Shown: positions 45,192 to 56,862, counted from the first letter of the stretch. The stretch is DNA of 64,000 nucleotides from Ceratotherium simum simum (GCF_000283155.1 NW_004454182.1:8328023-8392022), one strand, 5' to 3'. The notes: generated from the sequence alone by a model not told the origin. Program-made: numbers and translations.

Positions 45192-45895
45192 TTAATAAAG
45201 TGGTTTTTAAATTCTTTAACGGGACATTCCAAGTGTACACAAAAGTAGAGAGAATAATATAATAAATTCCTATGTACCCATCACCTAGCTTCAACAATTA
45301 TCAATATATAACCAATCTGGATTCATCTTACCTCAAATCCCAGACATCTTATCATTTCCTCTGTAAATATTTCAAAGTTTAAACAGAGATCTTTTAATTT
45401 CCTAGTGGAAGGGACATTTTGTTTCTGGCTTTATTATTAATGTCTGATTTTATTGCATGATGACCATTGAATATTTTCTTCACTATTTATACTCTTGGAA
45501 TATCTGTAATTCACAAATGTTACATGGGCACTTGATAAGGAGGTACATTCTCTATTTCTAAGATACAGAGTTCAGCATCTATCACTTAGATTTACCTTAG
45601 TGTCATAGACTAGAAGTAGTAATGTAGGCATCTCTGTATATTGCTCGTAATTCCTACTTTATGAATGGAGCTCCCATGTACAAATCCCCATTGCTATTAT
45701 ATCTCCTTGTAATTACATCTATTAGCATTATAAAGTGCCTTTATTTAATGGTTGGCTTTTTTTTTGCCTGAATTCCATCTTATCTGATCCTCAGATTGAG
45801 ATCTCAACTTTCTTTTTATTTGTATCTACTTGTTATAGATAGCCTGTCCTACTGCTTTCAGTTTTGGTCACACCATTCTTCCAAACACCTTAGTC
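45192..45895 (-). mobile_element. Old L1, minus strand, ORF2 and 3'UTR
   Basis: 'acaaaagtagagagaataat', 'tacccatcacctagcttcaa' and then 'ttattgcatgatgaccattg' and 'acatgggcacttgataagga' follow reversed L1 3'UTR and ORF2. Confidence 0.65.
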
Positions 45896-45912
45896 CCTAT
45901 CACATGATAGCA

Positions 45913-46430
45913 ATCTTATCAGTCAGGGTTTTTGGTTGCAAGCAACAGAATCCACTATAGTGAGTTTAAACAGAAAATTAATTTACCAAAGGATATTAGG
46001 TACCTCATGGTATTTCCAGGAAAGGCAGAGAATTAGTCCAGGGGGCTACACAGCCAGGAACAGCATCCACTCACCCCACAGCCCTTCTTTGGGGCAGGAC
46101 CCTGTCACACTGGGTGCAGACCCTGCAGCTCACATCCCCGACACTGAGCAATGGAGGACAGACGACATTGGACCTCTGCCACTGCTGTTCTTAAACCCAT
46201 GTGTCTCTCCACCACACCACAGCATCCCTTCCAGAATGAGATTCCACACAGCTCTCCTCTCTTACATTGCTTCTTTTTAAATACAAGTCTGATGGACAGA
46301 ACCTAGATCAATTCCTGTGCCCTGCCTTCAAGGAAAACTGGACCATCAAATTCTAGCTTCTACCTTCAGAAGGAGGATTCATAATATGGAGACTTCCCCA
46401 ACAGAAGAGGCCATATTTGCCACAAATATG
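45913..46430 (-). mobile_element. Probable old LTR, minus strand, family not named
   Basis: Reversed, the end reads '...ttgcttgcaaccaaaaaccctgactgataa', the terminus of a common mammalian LTR-like repeat. The rest is weakly similar. The boundary at the left side of 46430 is a guess. Confidence 0.35.
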
Positions 46431-46894
46431 ATACATACCTTTTACAGCAATGTCACTGCAGTTTCAGATGTAGAAATTTAACTCCTAATTAAAAAGAGAA
46501 TCTATTTTTAGAATCTATAACCAGATATCCCCCCGATATCATGTTGTATGTAGTTGGTTTTTGGATATTTGAATGCATGCAGGGTTTTTTCTAAAAATGT
46601 CCCTACTTTTACCAAAAAATCGCATGTAATCATGAGTTTTGCCTTTCCTTTCTTGCTTCTCCTAAGATCACTTCTTCCTCCTTGTTTCTGTCTCCAAAGC
46701 TCTTATTCCAGGCTTGCAACTTCTTCCCCAGGACACTAGAATCTCTTCTGATGGTTCTCTGCCTTTTCTTCTCCTTTTTCCAAGCCACCCTGCATAGCAC
46801 CCATACCAAACTCTCTGGCGCTATGTTTTCGCAGCCTGGTGTCAGGGTCCAAGCTTTGCATCATCTCACGGCTCTTCCTCATTTGGCAGACACG
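46431..46894. other. Unassigned intergenic sequence
   Basis: Nothing recognised. Confidence 0.3.
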
Positions 46895-47785
46895 TACTGA
46901 GTGACTATGCCAAGCCAGGCAACGTGCTTAGGGCTGGGGGTTCAAACACAAGTAAGATAAGGCCTAGTCTTAAGAACTCCCCAATCTACTGGGGAAGACA
47001 GACCACCAAACAGGAAAGCACAATGTAATTTCAAGTGCTGTCATTGTGGCACAGAGAAAGGTACCTAAACCAGCCTGGTGGGCAGAGGAAATCTAGGGAG
47101 GCTCCCGGAAGAGGGTGCCTCTGAACAGGGTGGAGAAGGATAAGTGGGATTTATCCAGGAAAGGAGGGGCATTGTAAGCATAAGAAACTGCCTGTGCAAA
47201 GGCAGGTAGGCACGAGGGTGATTAGTGCTCTGAGGAAAAGCTACAAATATGTTAATACAGGAGTGCAGGCTGCCTAAGATGATGTAGGGCAGGAGAAGAC
47301 TGGCATCTTAGGGCAAGATATGACATATTGAGGAGTTGGGACACTTTCTTAAAGCCAGTGGGAAGCAACTGAAGGCTTTTTAGGAAGATCACCCTAGCAG
47401 CAATATACAGAATGGACTGGAGGAGCTTGCTGGTGGCAGGCAAAAAGTTAGGGGGCTATTGCCGAAACCCAAGAGAAAAGTTATGGGGTGGCAATGGTGG
47501 TGGCTGTGGGGATATTGAGGGGGGACAGGCTGGAGAGGTGTCAAGAGGGAATCAACCGAACTTAGTGACTGTGGGATGTAGTGAGAGCAGAGCAAGAGTG
47601 AGGGAAGACTCAGGATTTCCGTGTTCCTTGGGTGGAGGGATTCTAAATCAAGGCTGTGAGAGAAGGTGCAAATTTGGGGAGGGAGGGTAGAGTGCTGATC
47701 AGAATGTCCCAAACGGAGTGGTCCAGCAGGAATCTGGAAGTAATAAAACATGGGAGGAGGGTGAAGCCTCGCGAGTGGGGGAGAT
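46895..47785 (-). mobile_element. L2 LINE, minus strand, 3' end and late ORF2
   Basis: 'ccaagccaggcaacgtgctt', 'gaggctcccggaagagggtg' and then 'gtgggaagcaactgaaggct', 'atcaccctagcagcaatata' are reversed L2 from its 3' end into ORF2. Confidence 0.65.
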
Positions 47786-47807
47786 GCCCCCGGAGAGCCT
47801 GGGGAGC

Positions 47808-47948
47808 GCTGCTTCTCAACCCTGGGCGCCCATCGCAAACACCTGGAAGGCTTTGAAAAATACTGATGCCTGGGCAGTGATTAAAGCCCCCCAGGCGGTT
47901 CTAATGGGCAGCCTGGGCTGAGACCCAGTGGTCCAGAGAGGAGGGTGT
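47808..47948 (+). mobile_element. hAT-Charlie MITE (MER5/MER58-like)
   Basis: 'gcttctcaaccctgggcgcc' on the left and 'cagcctgggctgagaccca' on the right are its imperfect inverted ends. 'atactgatgcctgggcagtg' is the middle. Confidence 0.6.
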
Positions 47949-47984
47949 GAAGCCTGCAGGATGCCACCCCCCCACACACCGTTT

Positions 47985-48150
47985 ACCAGCCAGGTGACCA
48001 TGGGAAAGTCATTAACCTTTCTAGTCTTAAGTTTCCTCCTCTAGAAAATGAAGACTGTAGAACTTCAAAGAATTCTAAGTATCAAATCAAATAATGCATG
48101 TAGAGCACCTAACACCATTCCTGGTGCATATTTCAGACCTGACAAGCCTC
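47985..48150 (+). mobile_element. MIR SINE, plus strand
   Basis: 'ccatgggaaagtcattaacc', 'aagtttcctcctctagaaaa' and 'ccattcctggtgcatatttc' follow MIR. Confidence 0.6.
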
Positions 48151-48469
48151 AGGATGCACTGCAGGACCAACTCTGAGGGAGGGCCTGCTCTTGGCAGGCA
48201 TCCCCAAAGAGCATCGGGCTATTTAATAGGAAGGGAAAGGAGGAATCTCCCAAACCTGGAATGAACAGAACAACATCCCTTCGGGTGCATACGATCTGGT
48301 GGCTCACTCAATAGTCTTTAGAATTTACTGCAAGATACGGGCAGCCTGAGGTCTCAGCACTGGAAGCAACGTTCCAGCAGCTCTGACTCTTGGTTAAGAT
48401 ACGACATCCATGTCGTCACCGGACAACTATTCATGAAGCAGCCCTTGTGTGCCAGGAGCGGTATCTATT
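48151..48469. other. Unassigned intergenic sequence
   Basis: Nothing recognised. Confidence 0.25.
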
Positions 48470-48925
48470 AGGCATTCCTTCATTCTTTAACCAACATCAT
48501 TGAGTACCTACTGTGTGCCAGACACCACACTAGGTTCTGGGGAAACAGTAACAGAAAAGAAAGAGATGGTCTATCACCCGGAAGGGGACAGACTCTTCTC
48601 CCTGACAGCTCTCTACTCCATCCCCTCCCCAACATCCCCACAGCCACCACCATTGCTGTCCCATAGTTTCTTTCATGGTTTCAGCAATAGCCTTCTAACA
48701 CTTGTGCATCTCCAGTAGCAAGCTCCTCCAACTAATTCTACAAGAAGATTACAGATTATTTATCAAATAATCACACAAATAAATGTTAAGTAACTATACG
48801 ATTATGTGTTACAACACAAGTACAGGATGCTATGGGATCATATATGAGGGGGCCCTGATCAAACAGAAAGGCCAAGAGGGCTTCCCTGAGGAAGTGACAA
48901 GCAAACTGAGAAAAGTAGGTGCTGC
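48470..48925 (-). mobile_element. L2 LINE 3' end, minus strand
   Basis: 'cattgagtacctactgtgtg', 'ccagacaccacactaggttc' and 'ggcttccctgaggaagtgac' are reversed L2; the middle (48600-48750) is weak and may be foreign. Confidence 0.6.
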
Positions 48926-48959
48926 CCAAAGGGGAGGGGGGTGAAAAGAGATTTCTCAG

Positions 48960-49768
48960 GCCTTGCATATGCCTCACCAGTCAGCTGTCTCACGCCTCCA
49001 CGCCCTTCTTCACACTACTCTCTCAGACTGAAACATCCCACCACTTGGTCCTCCAGCCAGCACTACTCATCATCCATCCAACTCAAACCCATCTCCTCCA
49101 CAAGGTCTTTTCTGACCACCGGCTCCCCCAACCACCCCTCCTTCATGTCCCCACCCTCCACCATCCACTAGTCTGTCACTGAATCTCTAACCCCTTAGTG
49201 AAAGAGACTTAGGTAGGAAAGTCTCTCGGGTCTGTTCACCTCTCTATCCAACAGCTAAAACAATACCAGGTGTCTTAGCCAGAGTTCCCCAGAAAAACAG
49301 AACCAACAGGGTGTGTGTGTATATATATGCGTGCACATGTGAGAGAGACCGAGAGACAGGGAGAGAGAGATTTTAAGGAACTGGCTCATGCGATTGTAGA
49401 GGCTGGCAAGTCCAAAATCTGCAGAGTAGACCAGCAGACTCCAGACCCAGGGAAGAGCTGATGTTGCAGCTCTCATCCAAAGGCAGTCTGGAGGCAGAAT
49501 TCCCTCTTCCTCAGAGGACCTCAGTTTTTCTTCTCTCAAGGCCTTCAACTGCTTGGATGAGGCCAACCCACATCACAGAGGATAATCTGCTTTACACAAA
49601 GTCTACTGAGTTCAATGTTAATCTTATCTAAAAAATACCTTCACAGCAACAGCTAGACTGGTTTTGACCAAATATCTGGGTACTGTGGCCTAGCCAAGTT
49701 GACACATAAAATTAACCAGCCCACCAGGTCAAAACAGGTGCTTGGTAAATATTCGTGGAATGAGCTGA
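48960..49768 (+). mobile_element. L2 LINE 3' end, plus strand, split by an LTR
   Basis: The left part (48960-49270) and right tail (49724-49768; 'gtgcttggtaaatattcgtg') are one L2 3' end separated by the LTR at 49271-49723. Confidence 0.7.
49271..49723 (-). mobile_element. Solo LTR of the same family as 7694-8181, minus strand
   Basis: It begins TGtcttagccagagttccc and ends ...accagcccA with a perfect 5-bp target duplication CCAGG (49266-49270 and 49724-49728). Reversed, it reads 'aattttatgtgtcaacttgg' near its start, like the other copy. TG...CA ends and a 5-bp duplication suit an ERVL/MaLR LTR. Confidence 0.75.
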
Positions 49769-50519
49769 TAAAATCTGCTAATCTTGTGTTTATTTTCTTC
49801 TCTTTTCTCTTCCTTTTCCTCCCTCCTTTGTCTGCTCCTCTTTTAATTTCTTTCCAATATCTTGCCATTTTCTCCCACTTCCTTCTTTCCTTTGTGTGTA
49901 TCTGTCCCCTGCAGGTTCCTTCCAGGCTTGTGGAGGGTCCCATCAACTGTGGAGACCCACAAAGAGTCAGGGGGAGCAGAAAAGCCCCTGGCTGTGACCA
50001 CACTGACCCCTGAGAGCCTCCCACTCGACAGGAAAGGAAACGCAAGGGGAAGGTACTTATTAAGGTCAAACTACATCAATGGAGAGTTAGGACCAGCACC
50101 AGGTTTCCCGGCAACCAGAGCTCTTTCCACTAACTGTGCCAAAACCCTCAGGTGGGGACTGGCTGAGAAGTCACAAAAGGCGCCTGGCAGGAGAACCCAC
50201 CTGCCTACAGCCCGCACTCCAGAGAAACCATGGTACACCCACCCCGGCCCTGCCCGGGCAGGCAGAAGGGACTCCGATTGTGCTGGCAGTCAAAGAGTTC
50301 CAGTGGGTTCCAGGCCTCTGGTGTCAGAATCCAGGTGTTTGCTCATCCTCAGGGTCCAGCGTGAGACCCACAGCGGCCTCGATCGCCTCTCAGTCAGGTT
50401 TCTGCTGTGAAAGGCTGCAGTGCTCAGCTCCACTTCACAAGACTTCACCTTGACCTGCCACCTTCTGGGCAAATATAAGCAGTCCATCAACCTACCTTTC
50501 TTCCTTCTGCCCGCCCTCC
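49769..50519. other. Unassigned intergenic sequence
   Basis: A 182-codon plus frame (49862-50410) and its overlaps have no known domain; pyrimidine-rich at 49795-49890. Confidence 0.3.
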
Positions 50520-50645
50520 TCTCAACAAACATTTATTGAATACTTTCTCCATACCAGGCACTGTGCCAGATGTTAAGGGCACAAAGATGAGTCATAAGCC
50601 AAGGTCCCAGTCTGAGAGAGCTCACAAGCCAGTGGAGACAGACCT
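50520..50645 (-). mobile_element. L2 3' end, minus strand
   Basis: 'aacaaacatttattgaatac', 'ataccaggcactgtgccaga' and 'agagagctcacaagccagtg' are reversed L2. Confidence 0.65.
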
Positions 50646-50858
50646 GTGTGGCTGTCACACCTGCCCTCCTGCCTAGACTTCACACACGACTGGTCTCCTG
50701 GGCAGCCCTCTGGATGTGCTGACTCCCTGTTCACTGATAACTTTATCCAACCCTTCCAATTTATACATAAAAATACTGCTGCCAGAGAGGTGAGGCGCCC
50801 TGGCAAGACACAGCGGGTCTCCACACAGCAAGTTCAAGGCTGAATCCAGTTTATTTTA

Positions 50859-51101
50859 TTTTATTTATTTATTTTTTTTAAAGTGCATTTTTTTTCTTTT
50901 AAAGATTTTATTTATTTAATTTTTCCCCCCAAAGCCCTAGTAGATAGTTGTATGTCATAGCTGCACATACTTCTAGTTGCTGTATGTGGGACTCGGCCTC
51001 AGGATGGACGGAGAAGTGGTGCCTCGATGCACACCCGGGATCCGAACCCGGGCCACCAGCATTGCAGCGCGCGCACTTTAACCACCAAGCCACAGGGCCG
51101 G
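50859..51101 (-). mobile_element. ERE SINE (ERE1-like), minus strand, with 38-bp direct repeats
   Basis: It ends at the reversed head 'aagccacagggccggc' and has only the 'agttgtatgtcatagctgca' module, not the 'gaggaagatcagccc' one. The same 38 bases flank it at 50821-50858 and 51102-51139, identical by eye, which is long for a SINE target duplication. Confidence 0.9.
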
Positions 51102-51139
51102 CCACACAGCAAGTTCAAGGCTGAATCCAGTTTATTTTA

Positions 51140-52074
51140 AAGCCAGCGGCTCAAGCCGGTCAGCCCTTGTCTTAGGAGTTGTTGAATAGTTCCAACCGCT
51201 AGAGGGCACCAACCAACCCTTGATCCGTCCACATGGCCCCCATCCTGCAGAGCCGTGGCACTAGGCTGCTGTGCTCCCAGATCCATAATACTAGTGTCTT
51301 TCATCTTTCTCAAAACGAGCCTTGCATACCAGGCAAGGTTTAAACTGATGGCACAGACTTTACTCTAGAGCTAATAGTAAGGTAAGAGGTGAGGGCATCA
51401 AGCTGTCCTAATACAAAGAAAGAGGCCAGAGATTGCCTTATTAATAAATATATCAGAACCAATGACATAAATGATTTTTAAAACCCTATGCTCATTACCC
51501 TATCCATCTGCCAACTCTAATGTCGACAGATAACCACAACATAACCTCACATTATTGACAGCCCATTGTATAGCAATGGTATCAAATAAGTGCCAGACCA
51601 CGGACCAGTGCACCAGAGTCACCTAAGAGGTAAGTCCTCCCTCTTAGAGGAACCTTAGAGGTTCCTCCCTCCCTCCCTCCTTCCCTTCCTTGATACATAT
51701 TCAAGGACCACATTCAAGGAGATTCTTTTTAATAAGTCTGGAAAGACCCAGGAGTGTGTGTTATCAAAAGGCTTCTGATGTGTAAAACAGATTGGAAGCC
51801 ATTGCTGTATAATGGGAGGGTCTGAAATGTGGAGAGTGAGAGGGAGAGGGAGAACTGAATTCAAAGGTAACTTGCACCTTTGGGGCTATAAGAGGGAGAA
51901 CAATTCTACGAGGTTGCTGGGCATCCTGAGAATTGCTTCCCTGCTTTGCGAAGCAGCAGCTGCATTTGGCCTTTGAAGGTGGTGCGAGTCTCTGGGCTGA
52001 GAAGGCTCCCAGGACTTCTAATCTCAAAGGGATCGAGGCTATCGGAAGGCCGGGTATCCTGCTGGAAAGGGCAC
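51140..52074. other. Unassigned intergenic sequence
   Basis: Nothing recognised beyond a short CCCT/CCTT run at 51660-51690. Confidence 0.3.
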
Positions 52075-52262
52075 TGGTTTGGGATTAGACCAGCCTCAGT
52101 TTGCATTCAGCTCTACCGCCTAATGGTTATGTGCCCCTGAGTCTAGTGTCCATGAATTCCCCAAGCCTCAGTTTTCTTATCTGTAAAATAAACATAATAC
52201 TCATCTTGTTGGAGGGATTAAATGAGCAAAGATCTGCAAACACTTGGTGCCCGGAGGAGTGC
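52075..52262 (+). mobile_element. MIR SINE, plus strand
   Basis: 'cattcagctctaccgcctaa', 'cctcagttttcttatctgta' and 'aggattaaatgag'-like 'gggattaaatgagcaaagat' follow MIR. Confidence 0.75.
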
Positions 52263-52589
52263 AGTGCCTGGGAGGTAAGGGATGCTGTCCACGTGTGGAC
52301 CATTATCAGCCTACAAGAAAGAAGAGCAGGACAGCACTGCCCTGGTCCCCTGCAAGGACCTGTCTGCAGACCTATATTACAAGATACACCTCACCGCCTC
52401 CAGCTGGTAGATTAGCAGGAGGACCCTCTTTTTAGCATGCAGACTGAATTTATCACCTGAGAAGCACTCATAGCCTCACAGTCCAGGTCAGGGAAAGAGA
52501 GTCTGAGCCTCCTTTTCTGTTTCCACCACTCTGCAGAAACTTGCAGAGTCTGATAATGACCTCCGCGTTCAATCCCCATGGACCTTTTG
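52263..52589. other. Unassigned intergenic sequence
   Basis: Nothing recognised. Confidence 0.25.
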
Positions 52590-54065
52590 AGTCCTGTGAA
52601 CATTTTCTGGACCTCCCCTATGTGGGATCCTGCTGAGCATCGCCTCCTCTGTGAAGCATCTGCACCTTTGCTCCTAGGAATCCCAGGAACCTTCCGAGCC
52701 TGCCTCCTTCCCTCTGATGACTCCCTCCTGGTTGTTGCCCTTCACCCACTCCATGCCCATCAGCATGCCCCAGGATTCTGTCCTTGGCCCCTGCCCTTCT
52801 CCTTTAGGCTCTTCTTAAGTGATTTCACCCACAGTCACGGTCTGTCGGTCCCTGCAGGGTGACACTGCTCTTTTTACCTCTGACCTTCAGTTTCACGTCT
52901 CAACTATCTTCTGGGCATCCACTGATGGGGTGTCCATATGAACTTTAAAACTGCTATGTTCACAATTAAATAAATCATCTTCTCTTATACCTCCCTCTCC
53001 CATATACAGCCCCCCCCCAAATAACCTTATCTTCCTCCTTGTTGCTAATCAATTAATGGGGTCACCATCTAGTCAATTCCCAACCAGAAATCCAGTGATC
53101 ATTTTCCTGTTTAATCCTTGTTTAATCCTTCCCCAAGCCCTGTTGATTTTTTCTCTCAAACATGTTCAGCCCGTCTCTAACCCTCATGCGGGACCTCAGC
53201 ATCTTTACCTGAACCACTGTGACACAAAAAAGTTAAACTAAAGCCAAGTCTGCTCCCACCTATGACTGCCTCTCCACTCCTTCTCTGCCACACTCCTCAC
53301 AATTCACGAGCTAGTAAAACTACATTGTGGTTCCCCAGGACTAGAAAGCAATTCATGCCATTGTGCTCTTCCTCTTGCCAATCCTTTTACTGAGAACACC
53401 CTTCCTGCCTGTCTTCACTGGCTCCCTCTTACTCACTGTGGTGGGTTGAATAGTGGTCCCCTAAAGATATGTCCATCAGATCCTGTGAATGTGACTTTAT
53501 TTGGAAAAAAAGTCTTTGCACATGTAATTAAGTTAAGGATCTTGAGATGAGATTATCCTAGACTATCCAGTTGGGCCCTAAGTCCAATGACAACTGTCCT
53601 TATAAGAATAGGAGAAGAGACACACAGACGACCATGTGAAAACGGAGGCCGAGATTGGAGTCATGCTGCCACAAACCAAGGAACACCTGGGGCCACCAAA
53701 AGCTGGAAGAGACAGGGAAGGAAATCTCCCTTAGAGCCTTTGGAGGGCGCATGGCCCTGCTGACTCCTTCATTTTGGACCTCTAGACTCCAAAACTGTAA
53801 GAAAATAAATTTCCATTGTTTTAAGCTACGAAGTTTGTGCTAATTTGCTATGGCAGCCCTAGGAAACTAACACACTCACCCTTCAGGACTCAGTTCACAC
53901 ATCATCTCCTCCAGGAAGTCCTCCCTGAGTTCCTCCTACCATGACCCCCCTCCCACCAGCTTATATCAGATTCCTTTCCTGTGTCTGCCTCACTGGATAA
54001 ACTCCTGAAAGGCAGGAACTGGGTTCTGTTCCCCATTGTAATATGAGGGTCCAGCATGTTCCAAG
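52590..54065 (+). mobile_element. L2 LINE, plus strand, split by an MLT1 LTR
   Basis: 'gccccaggattctgtccttg' (about 52770) translates to PQDSVLGP, an L2 RT motif. The late ORF2 and 3' end follow ('cttcctgcctgtcttcactg', then after the LTR 'ccaggaagtcctccctgagt'). The LTR (53437-53874) interrupts it. Confidence 0.65.
53437..53874 (+). mobile_element. MLT1-type MaLR solo LTR, plus strand, inserted in L2
   Basis: It starts TGtggtgggttgaatagtgg and ends 'aaactaacACA'. A perfect 5-bp target duplication CTCAC lies at 53432-53436 and 53875-53879. It keeps the 'aaaataaatttccattgttt' polyadenylation region. Confidence 0.9.
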
Positions 54066-54111
54066 AAGATCGCAAGTCATCAACCAGATCAATGCACGAT
54101 CTCAGGCCCTG

Positions 54112-54305
54112 TGCTCCTCCTATGGTCCAGGCCCTATGCCAGGAACTTCACAAACATTACCTCAGTGAATCATCTCAGCAAGCCTAGGAGGCAGGGACCA
54201 TCATCTCTGCTTCAGAGATGCAGATACTGAGGCGCAGCAAGTGGCCCAAGACCAATCCGTAAGTAGAGTTAGAATTTCTATCCAGATCTCTTTGAATCAC
54301 AGGTC
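54112..54305 (-). mobile_element. MIR SINE, minus strand
   Basis: 'ccctatgccaggaacttcac', 'gatgcagatactgaggcgca' and 'gcaagtggcccaagaccaat' are reversed MIR. Confidence 0.75.
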
Positions 54306-54419
54306 CTAGTGAGCATGAGCATGGCATTTTCAAAACACCAGTGGCCAACTATAAAACGGATGTTGGAGTAGAGTGGGGAACAGGCTGGGTCTTAATTAGC
54401 TAGTTTTGAGACAGAGCTG

Positions 54420-54453
54420 TTGTGTGTATGTGTGTGCGTGTGTGTGTGTGTGT
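54420..54453. repeat. (TG)n microsatellite
   Basis: About 16 TG units with TA and CG interruptions. Confidence 0.9.
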
Positions 54454-54774
54454 AAATGGTAACGAAGGTCATAGGTTAGTGAACTAAAGAGGATCTAACT
54501 CATAATGCGGCGTAAATATATTACAGCAGCTTCAATTCTGAGGCCTGAGAGCAGGGGGTTCTGCAATGCAAGAGCGGGAAGAAAGGACGAAGAGGGGGAA
54601 GGAAGAGGAGGAGGAGGAGAGGGGCAGCTCTGCTAAGTTTGGAAACAGAACACGTTCTTCTGTTATCCTCTCCATCACCTCCTCTTGTCCAGGCCTCTGC
54701 TCCTTCTGGTGGCCTTGCTCTCAGGCATCAGGGCACAGATGCTGGCTCAGCTCCCACTACGGCACTTCACCAGG
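54454..54774. other. Unassigned, with a purine-rich part
   Basis: GAA/GGA-rich at 54575-54622. The short frames here have no domain. Confidence 0.3.
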
Positions 54775-55244
54775 TACAGGAGGCTAAATAATGGCCCCAA
54801 AGACATCCACGTCCTAGTTCCTGGAACCTACGAATGTCACCTTACATGGCAAAAGAGGACTTTACAGATTTAAGTTAAGGATCTTGAGATAGGGAGATTA
54901 TCCTGGATTATCCAGGTGGGCCCTAAATGCAACCATAAGTATCCTTATAAGAGAGAGGCAGAAGGAGATCTGACACAGAGGAGAAGGCAGTGTGATGGCT
55001 GAGGCAGGGATTGGAGTAATGCCACCACAAACCAAGGAGTGCCGGCAGCCAGGAAGCTGAAGGGCAAGAAACAGATTCTCCTCTAGACCCTCTGGAGGGA
55101 GCACGGCCCTGCCGACACCTTGATTTCAGCCCACGCTACTGATTTCACACTTCTGACCTCTAGATCATGAAAGAATAAATTTCTGTTATTTTAAGCCACC
55201 AAATTTATGGTAATTTGTTATAGCAGCCACAGGAAACTAATATA
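54775..55244 (+). mobile_element. MLT1-type MaLR solo LTR, plus strand
   Basis: 'gaggctaaataatggcccca', 'gattatcctggattatccag', 'gaataaatttctgttatttt' and end 'ggaaactaatata'. Flanks CCAGG and TCAGG resemble a 5-bp duplication with one mismatch. Confidence 0.85.
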
Positions 55245-55621
55245 TCAGGTCTTCTCAATTACCTCTATCTCAATCAAACTTGTTTTCTTGACAGCCTCCT
55301 TTAGTTTGGTGTTAGAGTGGACAGAAATCTGGTTATAGCAACTCACTCAAATGAGAGTCCCTTAATGCTCTCAGAAGCAATGAAGTTTTTAAAGGAGGGT
55401 ATTTATAACTCCCCAAATTCATGTCTAATTGGTAAGATTAACATAAAGAAATGAAGTGAACAGAAACTGCAAGCAGTGGGGTGCAAATTTAGGGAGGAGG
55501 ACCAACAAACAGGCAAAGGAGGGTGGAGGTCTGCCCTCAAGGGCTGTCCCCTTAGGCAGGTTTTTCTTTTCACACGTGGGAACTTAAAGATTCTCAAAAA
55601 GCTCTATGTTGGTTCTCAGTG
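55245..55621. other. Unassigned intergenic sequence
   Basis: Nothing recognised. Confidence 0.25.
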
Positions 55622-55690
55622 GCTCCAATACTGCCCGGCGCAGTGCCTGCCACATAGCAAATGCTGAATCTGGTGGTGAATGAATGAAGA
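55622..55690 (+). mobile_element. L2 3' end, plus strand
   Basis: 'gcagtgcctgccacatagca' then 'gaatgaatga' is the last part of L2. Confidence 0.6.
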
Positions 55691-56354
55691 TGACAGAGAG
55701 GGAGGGGAGGAGCCGGGCAGGTCACCTGCAGGCACACTGGGTGTCTGTCAGGCGTCTGTCACTTGATTACTGTCCATACAATGGCCCCTGTTATTAACAC
55801 TCCTGTAATTTACATTTCTCCTCAACCTGAATCTTTCCCCCAAGTTCTACGTTATTTATTGCAATTTACAATAATTTCTTATTGTCGGGAACATATACCT
55901 CTAGTTTTCCGTGCAAATTCACCCTGTAAAGCAGATGAAGTCTTTCTGCCGTACAAACACCTCCCCTCAACACTCTAAGCCATAGCTCCTCAATGATAAT
56001 TTCTGGAGGGTTGCTCAAGTTAACACAGAGCAAAGAGCTGTCATTATCAACCCCCAAAAAAAAGCCAGTTGCCTAGAGTAATCAAAGTCCATAATGGACA
56101 CCATAGACAGCATTTGCAATATACTTTCTAAGTGATGTTCACATCAAAATATGAAATGCAAGACCTTCATCTCTCCTGCAATCTCCCTAAAAGTGGTCTT
56201 TTTCAATAGTTATATTTACACTTCCTCTAGTTCTTTTAAGAGTCCAAAAATAAACGGCAAAATATGACCACATGGGGCCCTGTGAGAGGTTAGCCTGTAG
56301 AATGAGCTCCAGTGTTGATGCCAAAATAAGCCTCGAAGCCCTTCTCTCGGTTTT
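55691..56354. other. Unassigned intergenic sequence
   Basis: Nothing recognised. Confidence 0.25.
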
Positions 56355-56440
56355 CCTTCATTCAACAAAACTACATTGAGCATCTACTACTTTCAAATTC
56401 TGGAGAGACATGCAGGGAATAAATCGTCTCATAGAGAGGG
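56355..56440 (-). mobile_element. L2 3' end, minus strand
   Basis: 'ttccttcattcaacaaaact' and 'attgagcatctactactttc' are a short reversed L2 3' end. Confidence 0.5.
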
Positions 56441-56687
56441 AGATCGTACTTAAGGGAAGTACTGCTCCTACCCTATAGAACATTGGAACCAGCAGTGCTA
56501 CAAAGCCCCCTTGCTCATCGGAAGTCTTTCAATCCGTGAGTTAATTAGTTCCACTCAGGACAGCCTGAAAGTCCCCTCCACCTTTGCTCTCCCACTGTCA
56601 TTCTGGGGTGGCCATTCCTACCTGGGATTTGCCCATCAGGTGGCCATCAGCTGTTAAATACCAACGCTGGCCTCCAACTTCAGCCAG

Positions 56688-56862
56688 AGCAGTGCGTCTC
56701 AGACTTCGAAGTGCATTCGAATCAACTGGGATCTCGTTACATGCAGATTCAGACTCAGGTGGGCCAGGGGAGGAGGCTGGGGTTCTGCATTTCTAATGAA
56801 CTCCCACATGATGACGATGCTGCTGGTCTGAGGACTTTTGAGTCACAGGGGATTAGAGTACT
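56688..56862 (+). mobile_element. MER20-like hAT-Charlie MITE, plus strand
   Basis: 'agtgcgtctcagacttcgaa', 'tctgcatttctaatgaactc' and 'gatgacgatgctgctggtct' are in MER20 order. Confidence 0.75.

Noticed and set aside
49862..50410. 182-codon plus frame
   Set aside because: No domain; overlaps other frames; nothing supports exons.
2340..51101. ERE heads as functional tRNA genes
   Set aside because: They have tRNA-like boxes but are SINEs with tails and target duplications; the cloverleaf is not maintained.
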